Source: Candidatus Methanoperedens sp. | Lineage (GTDB): Archaea; Halobacteriota; Methanosarcinia; Methanosarcinales; Methanoperedenaceae | Direction of reading: 5' to 3' | Length of the DNA stretch: 51,061 nucleotides | Assembly (NCBI GenBank): GCA_026552975.1 | Contig: JAPMTR010000081.1 | Span: 1-51,061, forward strand | Shown: positions 8,479 to 18,234 of the stretch, one piece after another | Numbering within the stretch: position 1 is the first letter of the stretch | Layout: each line of letters starts with the position of its first letter | Notes under the pieces: generated by a model | The model's input: the letters and a program-made list of their open reading frames with translations, nothing else | Database searches by the model: none | What the model was told of the DNA's origin: nothing | Translations under genes and position numbers: made by a program

Positions 8479-9903
8479 ATGAGCATAGATGCAATCCAGA
8501 GGCAGAGTATAGTGTCGCTGATCTGGCAGATTGGAATCACGGTCATTGGTTTTTTAAGTACGATGTACTTTGCGCACACAGTAGGTGCAGGCGTTCTGGG
8601 TGGATACTTCCTGTTTCTTGCATATTTCAGCATCATTGGCCTGGTGACTGACGGCGGCTTTGGTGGAGCTGCGATCAAACGTATCAGTGAGGGGGAGGAG
8701 CAGGACGCGTATTTCAGTGCGTTTGTGGTACTACGCTCTGTTTTTGTGATATTGATAGTTGTTGCACTTATTGCATTTCGCAGTTATTTTGTCGATCTCA
8801 ACGAGAGTGGAATATTTATCTGGTTCCTACTGGCACTGATCGCAGGACTACTTTATGGGGCGGTTTCAAGTGGAATATGCGGATGCGGTAAAATAGGAAT
8901 AGCTGCAACAGGCAATTTTATTGATAATATTTCGCGCATCATTGTTCAAGTCGGGGCAGTTTTTCTGGGTTATAGTGCCGCAGGACTGGCTGGCGGCTTT
9001 GTAGTGGGAATGGTTTTTGGATCCCTAGTTCAACTGCATTTTTTTGATCTGCATTTTGTGCATTTTGGCTGGAGACATCTGAAAAGCCTATCTTCATTCT
9101 CGTTCTGGTCATTTCTGATCTCAGGCGGAGGAATTGTATTTATGTATTCTGATTCGGTGATGATCGGTTATTATATGAATAATGCTGATGTGGGTGTATA
9201 TCGGGTAATATTCCAGTTTACTTCGCTTGCGGCGTTTACAACAAGTGCACTTCTTGGAACATTGTGGCCAAGGGTTAGCCGATGGAATCAGATCGGCGAA
9301 AAAAGGCTTATTGAAGAGTCGCTCTCCCGTGCATTAACCTATTCACTCATACTGGCATTGCCAGTGTTTGTTGGTGGGGCTTTGTTGGGCGATAAGTTGC
9401 TATATTATTTCTATGGCGCAGATTTTATGAATTATAAGACACTTATTATATTGTTCATTGTTCAAATTGTCAATGTATTCCAGTATTTTTTTACCACATA
9501 TCTAAGTGCTATGAACCAGTTAAAGGAGGTTTTCAAGATAACGGTTATCGCAGTTGTGGCTAATATTGCATTGAATGTAGCCTTAATTCCTATGATGGGT
9601 ATTTCCGGGGCGGCTGTGGCAACTCTTGTGACAATGACCCTGAATGCTATTCTTGCGCGCCGTGTCCTAGCAAAGAAGATTATCTTCAGGGTAGAACGTA
9701 TCAGTCTGCTGAATTTTTTGAAAGCGTCTATTGGGATGGGGGCGGTTGTTGGTGTGTACCGTTTTATTGTGCCGCTGTCGAATGTTTGGGTGACATTGGT
9801 TCCAGTTATGCTTGGCGGGGTGGTTTATGGAGGGTTGATATTGAAATTAGATAAGAAGATTTATGAAGAATTGAAGGGAATTTTGATGCAGATGAATGTA
9901 TGA
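8479..9903 (+). CDS. Oligosaccharide flippase (Wzx / polysaccharide biosynthesis type)
   Basis: About 474 residues from the ATG at 8479, almost entirely hydrophobic with roughly 12-14 membrane segments. The N-terminal pattern is that of MATE-like Wzx flippases (IGFLSTMYFAHTVGAGVLG, DGGFGGAAIKRISEGE). It should move lipid-linked glycan across the membrane for AglB. The frame is open further upstream to 8377 and overlaps gmd, but residues before 8479 are not typical; 8446 is a second possible start. Base composition is still similar to gmd, and the A/T-rich stretch begins just after its end. Confidence 0.85.
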   Translation: MSIDAIQRQSIVSLIWQIGITVIGFLSTMYFAHTVGAGVLGGYFLFLAYFSIIGLVTDGGFGGAAIKRISEGEEQDAYFSAFVVLRSVFVILIVVALIAFRSYFVDLNESGIFIWFLLALIAGLLYGAVSSGICGCGKIGIAATGNFIDNISRIIVQVGAVFLGYSAAGLAGGFVVGMVFGSLVQLHFFDLHFVHFGWRHLKSLSSFSFWSFLISGGGIVFMYSDSVMIGYYMNNADVGVYRVIFQFTSLAAFTTSALLGTLWPRVSRWNQIGEKRLIEESLSRALTYSLILALPVFVGGALLGDKLLYYFYGADFMNYKTLIILFIVQIVNVFQYFFTTYLSAMNQLKEVFKITVIAVVANIALNVALIPMMGISGAAVATLVTMTLNAILARRVLAKKIIFRVERISLLNFLKASIGMGAVVGVYRFIVPLSNVWVTLVPVMLGGVVYGGLILKLDKKIYEELKGILMQMNV

Positions 9904-9981
9904 AGTATTAACCATTATTTTTATAAGTGAATAAAAATATGAAACGATTTAAAATTAAAGAATCAGATAAGGAGTTGTTAA

Positions 9982-10923
9982 ATGCATAAAATAGCGATTC
10001 TACTGGTAACCTATATTGTAGATATTGAGTATGTAGAGAGGTTAATCCCGAGCTACAAAAAATATAACAGTGATAAAATACCATTGTACATTGTTGCTCC
10101 AAGTTCCGATATTAAAGCATTTGAAAAATTTTTAGGTAATAATATTGAAATACTCACCGAAGAATCGATCACAGACAATTTAGTTCATGACAATAGTATT
10201 CGTGGTATTCGACCCGGATACATTAATCAAGAGATTATTAAGCTTGCTTTTTGGGAAAAACAATTATGTAAAAATTATTTTTGTATGGATTCCGATGGTT
10301 TATTTATTAGAGACTTTTGTGTTTCTGATTTTATGTACGATGATGATACCCCCTTTACAATACTTGTAGAAGATAATGAATTGGCAGTAGAGCCAGAATA
10401 TTATAAAAAATACTGGTTTGAAAGGGAAAAATTAATCCGTTCAATTCAAAAAGAGGTTGGACTGGTCGACAAAAGAATGTTGACTTGCCACGGGTTTGCG
10501 ATACTTTCTTGTAAGGTTTTGGAGTCACTATATACAAAATATCTTTTGCCAAATAATCTCACATATAGAGATTTATTGAGCAAATCACCGTATGAATTTT
10601 CCTGGTATAATATGTGGCTGCAAAAAGATAAGACCATTGATATACAATTCAGAGAGCATATTTTCAAATACTTTCATCACAAGAACCAGCATTTAGAATA
10701 TTTACAAAAAGGAATTACGTTGGAGGATATATCTAGAGGATATCTTGGTGTTGTAGTTAATTCAAATTATTCGAGGTGGGATGGTGTTGTTTCATTCGAG
10801 GATGGAGATATATACGAACTTTCAATAAAAGAAATAAATATGTTATTATATAAAATAATAAGGTCACTTTTAAGGAAACCGATGACTCTGATTTCAAAAC
10901 TCCGAGCAAAAGTTATAAGATAA
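9982..10923 (+). CDS. DUF6492-like putative glycosyltransferase
   Basis: 313 residues resembling DUF6492 proteins with a GT-A-like fold. It has an N-terminal strand IAILLVTYI, INQEIIKLAFWE, then a DXD-type motif in YFCMDSDGLFI (about residues 105-115), and later CHGFAIL. The DXD would bind metal and nucleotide sugar. The donor and linkage cannot be told from sequence. A good Shine-Dalgarno (AAGGAG) lies 9 bp before the ATG, and a TATA-like TTTTTATAAG sits in the 78-bp gap before it. Codon use is strongly A/T-rich, unlike gmd, marking the left edge of the low-GC part of the locus. Confidence 0.72.
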   Translation: MHKIAILLVTYIVDIEYVERLIPSYKKYNSDKIPLYIVAPSSDIKAFEKFLGNNIEILTEESITDNLVHDNSIRGIRPGYINQEIIKLAFWEKQLCKNYFCMDSDGLFIRDFCVSDFMYDDDTPFTILVEDNELAVEPEYYKKYWFEREKLIRSIQKEVGLVDKRMLTCHGFAILSCKVLESLYTKYLLPNNLTYRDLLSKSPYEFSWYNMWLQKDKTIDIQFREHIFKYFHHKNQHLEYLQKGITLEDISRGYLGVVVNSNYSRWDGVVSFEDGDIYELSIKEINMLLYKIIRSLLRKPMTLISKLRAKVIR

Positions 10924-10942
10924 TAATTAGTATGGAGACCCT

Positions 10943-12172
10943 ATGTATGCAGAAATTAATAAATGCCGCATTAGTGGCAGCACGAACTTGATCACGGTAT
11001 TGTCGCTTGGCGAACAATGTCTCACAGGTGTATTTCCTAAATCACCAAACGAACCGATCACGAAAGGTCCGATCGATCTTGTGTGGTGCCCGGATAGCGG
11101 CTTGTTGCAGATGAAACAGTCATACAGTTTGGATGAAATGTATGGAGATAATTATGGCTATCGCTCAGGTCTAAACAATTCTATGATTAGACATCTGCAG
11201 CAAAAAATCCGTGCCTTAGAGCAGATGGTAAAACCGAATGATGCCGATTTGGTAATTGACATTGGCAGTAACGATGCAACTTCACTCAAGGCATATACAG
11301 GCAAATTCCGAAAAGTGGGAATTGACCCTACTGGAAAAAAGTTTAAGAAATACTATACCGATGATATTACTCTAATTTCAGACTTTTTTTCCGCGACGAC
11401 ATTCAAGGCTAATTTTCCTGACAGTAAAGCAAAGATCGTTACATCTATAGCCATGTTTTACGATTTGGAAAACCCGATGGCATTTGTAAAGGACATTGAA
11501 GCAGTTATTGCCGATGATGGAATCTGGCATTTTGAACAAAGTTACATGCCCAGTATGCTTCGCACTAATTCCTACGATACCATTTGTCATGAACATTTAG
11601 AATTCTACTCTTTTAAAGTTGTTAAAAATATGCTGGAACGCTGTGGACTAAGGGTTGTTGATGTACAGATGAATGCTATCAATGGCGGCAGTTTTGCAGT
11701 AACGGCATGCAAAGAAAAAGGACCATATGAATCTAATCTACCGATTATTAATTGGATACTAAAGCAAGAAGATATTATGGGTTTAGACACTCCTGAGCCT
11801 TACCTTGATTTTGCGAAGCGAGTATTTCAACATCGTACAAGTCTTACAGAATTAATTGAGTCGTTAGTAGCAGATGGGAAAAAAATTATTGGTTATGGTG
11901 CAAGCACTAAAGGTAATGTATTACTTCAGTTTTGTGGATTCACAACCAAGCATATAGCTTGTATTGCAGAAGTGAATCAAGAGAAGTTTGGGTCATTTAC
12001 ACCGGGTACGAACATTCCGATCGTTTCTGAAAAAGAAGCAAAAGCAATGAACCCAGATTATTTTTTGGTACTTCCATGGCATTTTAAACATAGTATTCTG
12101 AATCGTGAACAAGAATTTCTAGCCAAAGGGGGTAAATTTATATTCCCCTTGCCTGAAATTGAAATTATCTAG
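10943..12172 (+). CDS. SAM-dependent C-methyltransferase for nucleotide sugars
   Basis: 409 residues with the three-part build of NDP-hexose C-methyltransferases: an N-terminal putative zinc-binding segment, a SAM-binding middle domain (VIDIGSNDATSLKAY, about residues 105-120), and a C-terminal domain with IIGYGASTKGNVLLQF. FEQSYMP and HEHLEFYS match the family's active-site region. Only some of the usual N-terminal cysteines are present (CRISGS in place of a CXXC pair), so zinc binding may be weakened. It should add a branch methyl to a keto-deoxysugar, possibly the GDP-4-keto-6-deoxymannose made by Gmd. Confidence 0.8.
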   Translation: MYAEINKCRISGSTNLITVLSLGEQCLTGVFPKSPNEPITKGPIDLVWCPDSGLLQMKQSYSLDEMYGDNYGYRSGLNNSMIRHLQQKIRALEQMVKPNDADLVIDIGSNDATSLKAYTGKFRKVGIDPTGKKFKKYYTDDITLISDFFSATTFKANFPDSKAKIVTSIAMFYDLENPMAFVKDIEAVIADDGIWHFEQSYMPSMLRTNSYDTICHEHLEFYSFKVVKNMLERCGLRVVDVQMNAINGGSFAVTACKEKGPYESNLPIINWILKQEDIMGLDTPEPYLDFAKRVFQHRTSLTELIESLVADGKKIIGYGASTKGNVLLQFCGFTTKHIACIAEVNQEKFGSFTPGTNIPIVSEKEAKAMNPDYFLVLPWHFKHSILNREQEFLAKGGKFIFPLPEIEII

Positions 12173-12188
12173 ATAAAGAAATGACTTT

Positions 12189-13052
12189 ATGAATTTATTC
12201 AACAATATAAACAATGGAAGCCTATTTGGTAAATTCTTAAGTAGCTTTAAGAGCGATGGTTTTCTGATAACAATCAAAAGAATTTACCGTTTTGCTCTGG
12301 ATCAACTTCGTGGATTGCTTCCACTACCCTGTGAAGAAAGGCGCAGAGTGAAACTTTCAAAAATATTATATCAGACTTTTGATGGTACTGTGATGTATGG
12401 TCCATTTAAAGGGCTGAAACTTGACTCGAATCCTCGCTGGAGTAATAGAGATTATTCAAGTATGTTGTTAGGACTATATGAGAAAGAAATTTTAGACTCA
12501 ATTATTACTGTTCCCACAAGCCATAGAACATTTATAGATTTAGGGGCAGCAGATGGATATTATGGCGTAGGTGTTTTAACGAACAACCTATTTGATTTCT
12601 CCTATTGCTTTGAAATAACTAAGATTGGTCAAAAACAAATTAAGTCAAATACCAATCTTAATAATGTTTCAAACAGAGTGAAAGTATTTGGTAAGGCGGA
12701 TGAGAATTTTTATATTTCCCTGTTAAATGAGAGAGTCAATTTATCAAAATGTGTCTTATTATGTGACATTGAAGGTGGAGAGTTTGATCTATTTTCAGAA
12801 AAGACTTTTAACGCTTTCAAGGGCTCTGTAATTTTTATAGAAATCCACGAATGGCATAAAAACGGCATCGAAGGATTTGAAAAACTCAAACAGCGAGCAG
12901 AGCGCAACTTTAAAATTACAGAATTTACTACTGGATCACGAAATTTGTCAATTTACCCAGAATTAAAGAATTTCTCCGATACGGATCGCTGGCTAATTTG
13001 CTCTGAAGGCCGAGGACAATTGATGACATTTCTTAGACTCGATCCTAAATGA
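12189..13052 (+). CDS. FkbM-like SAM methyltransferase
   Basis: 287 residues. A SAM-binding motif TFIDLGAADGYYGVG lies near residue 115, followed by CDIEGGEFDLF, which resembles the D-(I/V)-E-G-x-E block of FkbM-type O-methyltransferases. Such enzymes methylate sugar hydroxyls; the substrate here is unknown. The last four bases overlap the ATG at 13049 (ATGA), so it may be coupled to the next gene. Strongly A/T-rich. Confidence 0.72.
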   Translation: MNLFNNINNGSLFGKFLSSFKSDGFLITIKRIYRFALDQLRGLLPLPCEERRRVKLSKILYQTFDGTVMYGPFKGLKLDSNPRWSNRDYSSMLLGLYEKEILDSIITVPTSHRTFIDLGAADGYYGVGVLTNNLFDFSYCFEITKIGQKQIKSNTNLNNVSNRVKVFGKADENFYISLLNERVNLSKCVLLCDIEGGEFDLFSEKTFNAFKGSVIFIEIHEWHKNGIEGFEKLKQRAERNFKITEFTTGSRNLSIYPELKNFSDTDRWLICSEGRGQLMTFLRLDPK

Positions 13053-13096
13053 ATGAAACCAAGATAAGTTATATTCAGCGGAGTTATACAAAACTT

Positions 13097-13972
13097 ATGA
13101 CAGCACTAATATTTGGCATTACCGGGCAAGATGGGTATTATCTTTCTAATTTACTTCAAAAACAAAAAATTGAAGTAATTGGAGTCTCTCGCTCCCATTG
13201 CGATTTAAAGGGTGATGTGGCTGATTATTCTTTTGTCGAATCGATAATAAAACATCATCATCCAAACTATATTTTTCATTTTGCGGCTAATTCCACCACT
13301 CACCATTCTGCATTATTTGATAATCATAAAGCAATAAGCACTGGTACTCTTAATATCCTGGAGTGCGTCCGGCTACATTGTCCAACAGCGAAAGTGTTTT
13401 TATCAGGTAGTGCTATGCAATTTAAAAATGAAGGAATGCCTATTGATGAGAAAACTCCTTTTGAGGCAAGTAGTCCCTATTCTGTGGCTCGCATTCATTC
13501 GGTTTATGCGGGCAGGTATTATCGTTCTGCTTTTGGGTTAAAAATATACGCAGGCTATTTTTTTAACCATGACAGCCCATTGAGATCCGAGAGGCATGTA
13601 AACAAAAAAATAGTAAGCTCAGTAAAGCGGATTGCCAATGGTAGTTCCGAAAAGCTGGAATTAGGAAATATTGGTGTAAAAAAGGAATTTAATTATGCAG
13701 GTGATGTGATTGAAGCAGTTTGGACATTGGTAAACCAGGATACGGTATTTGAGGCAATAATTGGTAGTGGCGAAGCTCATAGCATTCAGGAATGGGTTGA
13801 ATACTGCTTTAAGAAAATCAACAGGAATTGGGAAGATTATGTAATGGTAGATCATGATTTTAAACCAGATTATAATATTTTAGTTAGTGATCCTGGATTG
13901 ATAAGAAGTATCGGGTGGCAACCAAAAGTAAATTTTTATAAGTTGGCAGATATTATGATGGAAACACAATGA
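13097..13972 (+). CDS. GDP-mannose 4,6-dehydratase-like SDR with altered catalytic residues
   Basis: About 291 residues from 13097, clearly related to Gmd: IFGITGQDGYYLSN, GTLNILE, and the FFNHDSPLRSER block. However, the family STSELYG is replaced by LSGSAMQF, and the YXXXK motif reads YSVAR, with arginine in place of the catalytic lysine. It is also shorter, with a reduced 'RRSSS' region. It may be a reductase or epimerase acting on the Gmd product, or have weak or no activity. The start at 13097 fits the family; an upstream ATG at 13049 overlaps the previous stop as ATGA and is a real alternative. It overlaps the next gene by 4 bp. Confidence 0.75.
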   Translation: MTALIFGITGQDGYYLSNLLQKQKIEVIGVSRSHCDLKGDVADYSFVESIIKHHHPNYIFHFAANSTTHHSALFDNHKAISTGTLNILECVRLHCPTAKVFLSGSAMQFKNEGMPIDEKTPFEASSPYSVARIHSVYAGRYYRSAFGLKIYAGYFFNHDSPLRSERHVNKKIVSSVKRIANGSSEKLELGNIGVKKEFNYAGDVIEAVWTLVNQDTVFEAIIGSGEAHSIQEWVEYCFKKINRNWEDYVMVDHDFKPDYNILVSDPGLIRSIGWQPKVNFYKLADIMMETQ

Positions 13973-15273
13973 TCGTAATTTGTGAACCAACATGCAGAGG
14001 AGTGAGTCATGAAAAATTCAATAGTGGTTTTATTTATGGATTGCGTTTAGTTTATCCAAAGGAAGCAATACGATTTTATGCAGACATCACACACATCAAC
14101 GCCATTAAGAATATTTTAACTCATGACAAGATCTTCATTGATAACATTGAATATATTGCCATTAAATTCCGAGATCTTTATAGTATAAGAGGGATGCTCA
14201 CATACTATTCTCTTTTTAAGAAAATGTTTTCTGAGGTGCTTGAGGTCGGAATAAATAAGATTTTCATCTTATCCTTTAGCCCAACAATCCTCTATGTGAT
14301 TAAAAAATTAAAACAACAACATGATTTCTCGAAAATGAAGTTCACTCTTGTGCTTCATGGGAACTTTGAAAATATCGCGAATGGATACGATAAGCCAACT
14401 GGACCATCGTTGCCAATCAAAAAAATGAAAAATAAATATATTATTGAAATTAAATATAAACTCAAAATAATCAGGCAAACTAAATTCATAGACTTCCCAG
14501 AAATTGTTATTAAACCATTTATTGATCGTTTTATGCCCTGGCAGTTTATTTCTACAAAACTCTTTACTGATCGAAAAATACTACTGTGGAAACATTCCGG
14601 TGACTTTAAATATATTGCTTTATCTCCCCATATTATTACAAATGCAGAAAAATATATAAATACAAAAGATTTGAATATGTATACGGTTATACTTCCTACC
14701 GTTTTTGCAGAACCACCCCCGTCGCCAAAAAATGAATATGTCAAATTTGCAATTTTCGGTTATGGGAATCCATTGATGTTGCATAATATACTTGTTCAAC
14801 TTTCACAAAAAGAATTAAAACAACCTTATGAAATTCGTATTATCGGGATGGATAATAAGGGCACTGAAGGTTTTGCGAACGTAACTTGTCCAAGTCCTGG
14901 AAAGAGGCTTGATAGAAGTGAGATGGAAAAATATGCGAGGGATATTGATATATTTCTCATTTTATATGACAAAAGCCGTTATCGACTAAGTTGTACCGGT
15001 TCAATTCTAGAATCTTTATCTTACACAAAACCGGTTTTGCATTTTGATAATGATTGTATTAATTCGTTTAATAAACATGAAAATCCAATAGGAATTTGTT
15101 GCAGTGGCCTTGAGGAATTTGTAAGCAAAATGGAAGATATTATTAAAAATTATGAGGTGTACATTCATGAATTTCAGATATTCAGAAAAAACATCTTAAA
15201 ATTGCGCAAAGAGTGTGCGATAGAAAATTCATTAATTCAGTTAAAAGATAGTTTTACATGGGAAGATTTATGA
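13969..15273 (+). CDS. Putative GT-B-type glycosyltransferase
   Basis: 434 residues, no family I can name with certainty. The C-terminal third looks like a GT-B nucleotide-sugar-binding half: KFAIFGYGN, EIRIIGMDNKG, then YARDIDIFLILYDKSRYRLSCTGSILESLSYTKPVLHF, in the form used by group 1 glycosyltransferases. The N-terminal half is variable, as expected for an acceptor domain. It overlaps the preceding SDR gene by 4 bp (ATGA), arguing for a shared transcript. Donor sugar unknown. Confidence 0.62.
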   Translation: MIVICEPTCRGVSHEKFNSGFIYGLRLVYPKEAIRFYADITHINAIKNILTHDKIFIDNIEYIAIKFRDLYSIRGMLTYYSLFKKMFSEVLEVGINKIFILSFSPTILYVIKKLKQQHDFSKMKFTLVLHGNFENIANGYDKPTGPSLPIKKMKNKYIIEIKYKLKIIRQTKFIDFPEIVIKPFIDRFMPWQFISTKLFTDRKILLWKHSGDFKYIALSPHIITNAEKYINTKDLNMYTVILPTVFAEPPPSPKNEYVKFAIFGYGNPLMLHNILVQLSQKELKQPYEIRIIGMDNKGTEGFANVTCPSPGKRLDRSEMEKYARDIDIFLILYDKSRYRLSCTGSILESLSYTKPVLHFDNDCINSFNKHENPIGICCSGLEEFVSKMEDIIKNYEVYIHEFQIFRKNILKLRKECAIENSLIQLKDSFTWEDL

Positions 15274-15330
15274 TTAATTGAATGGGATTATGAGATTGAA
15301 AACCGAAAATACAATTCATTGGACTGTCAC

Positions 15331-16365
15331 ATGAAATATAATTTTTTGCACAATAAAAATATCCTTATAACCGGCGGCACTGGTTCCCTTGGTCGAGAAC
15401 TTGTGCGAAATATATTGAAATATAATCCTAAAGTCATTAGAATTTTCGATGTGGATGAGACCGAACAATTCGATCTCCAGCAGGAACTAAAGGAACATGA
15501 AAGCGTTATCAGGTATCTTCTGGGTGATGTGCGGGATATAGAACGGCTTAATCGTGCAACGGAAGGCATTGATATAATATTCCATACAGCTGCCCTGAAA
15601 CATGTGATGGCATGTGAATATAATCCTTTTGAAGCCGTGAAAACAAATGTTCTTGGTATGCAAAATGTCATCGAAGCTGCCATAAATAACAATGTAGGAA
15701 AAATCATTTTTACAAGCAGCGACAAAGCCGTGAATCCGTCCAACACAATGGGAACAACAAAACTTCTGGCGGAAAAATTGATGACTTCTGCAAACTATTA
15801 TAAAGGTGCACACGACTGTGTTTTTTCCAGTGTAAGATTCGGCAATGTAATGGGCTCTCGAGGTTCTGTGATCCCATTATTCATTAAACAAATTAAAGCA
15901 GGTGGTCCCGTGACAATCACTGATGCGACAATGACGCGATTTATGATGTCAATGTCACAGGCGGTCGAACTGGTATTTAAATCTCAAGAGATATCGCAGG
16001 GAGGAGAAGTATTTATATTTAAGATGCCAACGGTGAACATTTCTGATCTGGCGCAAGTGCTTATAGCTGAGCTGGCACCAGGTTATGGTTACCGGCCGGA
16101 GGATATTAAGGTAGAGATCATCGGGACAAAACCAGGTGAGAAGATGTACGAAGAACTGATGACAGATGATGAGGCAAGTCGGTCACTTGAAAGGGATGAT
16201 ATGTTCATAATATTACCTCAGATCGAAGATGAATTGACAAAAATCGATGTATCTGGATATGATGCAGTACCCATCAGATCAAAAGATTATGTGTCAAAGG
16301 ATGTAATCCCTATAACAAAAAGTGAGATAAAAATCATTCTAAAGAAAGAGAGGATTATATATTAG
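15331..16365 (+). CDS. UDP-N-acetylglucosamine 4,6-dehydratase (PseB/LegB/CapD-like)
   Basis: About 344 residues of the Polysacc_synt_2 type. Seen: NILITGGTGSLGRELV for NAD(P), HTAALKHV, the catalytic SSDKAVNP followed by MGTTK (the methionine variant of YXXXK), and SVRFGNVMGSRGSVIP. It forms the 4-keto-6-deoxy derivative of UDP-GlcNAc, either retaining or inverting C5, and is the entry step to pseudaminic, legionaminic, QuiNAc and FucNAc sugars. The start is the ATG at 15331; the frame also opens with a TTG at 15319. It likely feeds the NeuB/SpsF genes downstream. Confidence 0.88.
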   Translation: MKYNFLHNKNILITGGTGSLGRELVRNILKYNPKVIRIFDVDETEQFDLQQELKEHESVIRYLLGDVRDIERLNRATEGIDIIFHTAALKHVMACEYNPFEAVKTNVLGMQNVIEAAINNNVGKIIFTSSDKAVNPSNTMGTTKLLAEKLMTSANYYKGAHDCVFSSVRFGNVMGSRGSVIPLFIKQIKAGGPVTITDATMTRFMMSMSQAVELVFKSQEISQGGEVFIFKMPTVNISDLAQVLIAELAPGYGYRPEDIKVEIIGTKPGEKMYEELMTDDEASRSLERDDMFIILPQIEDELTKIDVSGYDAVPIRSKDYVSKDVIPITKSEIKIILKKERIIY

Positions 16366-16394
16366 ATGAAATATGTAACTGTAAAGGTATAAAA

Positions 16395-17336
16395 ATGAAT
16401 GTTTTAGTAACAGGCGGCTCTGGTTTTATAGGACGATGGGTTGTCAAGAGATTGCTTGATAATGATAATCACGTATGGGTATTGGACGACCTGTCCAATG
16501 GATGCGCCGATAATCTTGATGAATTCAGGGATAACCCTAATCTCGATGTAACAATTGGCGATATCAAGGATACAGCATTGTTGTCCATATTATTCAGGAA
16601 CAATTTTGACATTTGCATCCATCTGGCGGCCAGCATTGTGGTACAGGACAGTATAGATCATCCAAGGAGGACTTTTGAGAATGATGTTGTGGGAACATTC
16701 AATGTCCTTGAAGAAGCAAAAAGAACAAACACCAAATTCGTTTTCATGAGTACATGCATGGTCTATGATACTGCGTCCACAGGCGGTGCTATCTCGGAAA
16801 CACATCCCACAAAGGCAGCATCTCCATATGCAGGGGCAAAGCTTGCTGGAGAGAATATGGTACAATCCTACTACTACGCATACGGACTGCCCACCGTTAT
16901 TGTGCGCCCTTTCAATACATACGGTCCTTACCAGAAGTCAACCGGGGAGGGTGGCGTGGTTTCCATATTCGTCCAGAAAGACCTTAAGGGTGAAGTGATG
17001 AACATCTACGGGGATGGGACTCAGACACGGGACCTGATGTATGTTGAGGACTGCGCAGAGTTCGTGGTGCAGGCTGCATATTCTGATGCTGTAAACGGGA
17101 AGATATTGAATGCTGGACTTGGTGAAGACATATCGATAAACGACCTTGCTGCATTGATATGTAAGGATGCTAATCGGATTAAGCATGTGGAGCATATTCA
17201 TCCACAGAGTGAGATACCGAAGCTGGTTTGTGATTATTCGAGGGCTAAACAGTTGCTGGGATGGGAGCCGAGGACATCCCTTATCGAGGGAATTGGAAAA
17301 TTCAGGAACTGGATGAAAGAGAATATAATTAATTAA
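16395..17336 (+). CDS. NAD-dependent sugar-nucleotide epimerase/dehydratase
   Basis: 313 residues with an extended SDR pattern: VLVTGGSGFIGRW at the start, LDDLSNG, HLAASIVVQDSI, STCMVYD, the catalytic SPYAGAKLAGE, and RPFNTYGPYQ. It is close to UDP-glucose/UDP-GlcNAc 4-epimerases and related dehydratases; the substrate cannot be fixed by eye. Base composition is higher in G+C than its neighbours on both sides, suggesting a separate origin. It lies 29 bp after the 4,6-dehydratase and could epimerise its product. Confidence 0.82.
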   Translation: MNVLVTGGSGFIGRWVVKRLLDNDNHVWVLDDLSNGCADNLDEFRDNPNLDVTIGDIKDTALLSILFRNNFDICIHLAASIVVQDSIDHPRRTFENDVVGTFNVLEEAKRTNTKFVFMSTCMVYDTASTGGAISETHPTKAASPYAGAKLAGENMVQSYYYAYGLPTVIVRPFNTYGPYQKSTGEGGVVSIFVQKDLKGEVMNIYGDGTQTRDLMYVEDCAEFVVQAAYSDAVNGKILNAGLGEDISINDLAALICKDANRIKHVEHIHPQSEIPKLVCDYSRAKQLLGWEPRTSLIEGIGKFRNWMKENIIN

Positions 17337-17349
17337 GACTGGACAAATT

Positions 17350-18234
17350 ATGAAGGTTTTAGTAATTGGTTCGACCGGTATGCTTGGCCAGGCATTGATG
17401 TATGAAATGAAAAGGTGTGGCATAAAGGTTATTGGAATTGCACGCAGCGGTGCTGATATTTCATGTGATATTGTCGATGATCGGACATTATCAAATATAA
17501 TATTATCTATTAAGCCACAAATAATTATTAATTCTGCAGCAATGGTCAGCCTGGCGAAATGCGAAGACAAACCGGATTATGCCTATCTTATAAATGCACG
17601 CCCTGCTTCTATACTGGCTGAGATATCCCTAAAAACTGGAATTTATTTTATTCAAATTTCAACTGATCACTATTATACAGGCGATTGCAATATAAAACAT
17701 ACGGAAGAGCAACCAATTAGATTGATAAATGAATACGGGAGAACTAAATATGCAGGAGAAAGTTTTGCATTAACCTGTCAGAATGCATTAGTTGTACGCA
17801 CTAATATTGTAGGTTTTCGCAATAAAATTGATACACCAACATTTGTTGAATGGGCCATCCAAAATATAAAAAATAATTCTCCGATTACACTTTTTGATGA
17901 TTATTTTACATCAAGTATTCATGTTACGCAATTTTCCTCTGCGTTACTTGATATCATAGAAAAAAGACCTAGTGGAGTATTAAACTTGGCAAGCAGTGAA
18001 GTTTTTAGCAAGAAGGCTTTCATTTGTGCACTTGCAGAAAAAATGGGTCATACATTAACAAATGTCAAAATAGGCAGTGTTGTGGATGCAGGAGATGCAT
18101 CAAGAGCAGAGAGCCTTGGTCTTGATGTTGGAAAAGCAGAAACTCTTCTCGGTTATAAATTACCTAATTTAGAAGAGGTAATTACAAGTATTGTTGAAAA
18201 ATATGAAAATGGTGTTAAAAATGAGATACGATAG
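17350..18234 (+). CDS. RmlD-like sugar-nucleotide reductase
   Basis: 294 residues. It has the N-terminal VLVIGSTGMLGQAL, NSAAMVSLAKCEDKP (similar to the AAYTAVDKAE block of RmlD), ISTDHYYTGD, and catalytic YGRTK. The family reduces 4-keto-deoxysugar nucleotides, as in dTDP-rhamnose synthesis. No RmlA, RmlB or RmlC is present in the window, so the substrate is more likely a 4-keto product of a dehydratase in this locus. The 3' end overlaps the start of the NeuB-type gene. Confidence 0.8.
   Translation: MKVLVIGSTGMLGQALMYEMKRCGIKVIGIARSGADISCDIVDDRTLSNIILSIKPQIIINSAAMVSLAKCEDKPDYAYLINARPASILAEISLKTGIYFIQISTDHYYTGDCNIKHTEEQPIRLINEYGRTKYAGESFALTCQNALVVRTNIVGFRNKIDTPTFVEWAIQNIKNNSPITLFDDYFTSSIHVTQFSSALLDIIEKRPSGVLNLASSEVFSKKAFICALAEKMGHTLTNVKIGSVVDAGDASRAESLGLDVGKAETLLGYKLPNLEEVITSIVEKYENGVKNEIR

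Noticed and set aside
15327-15746. Minus-strand frames inside the UDP-GlcNAc 4,6-dehydratase gene
   Set aside because: Cysteine- and serine-rich antisense translation of a clear gene; no promoter or ribosome binding site.
16938-17570. 210-codon minus-strand frame across two sugar-nucleotide genes
   Set aside because: It spans the ends of two recognised plus-strand genes and shows no family pattern.
17350-18234. dTDP-rhamnose pathway
   Set aside because: Only an RmlD-like protein is present; RmlA, RmlB and RmlC homologues are not seen, so no rhamnose call is made.
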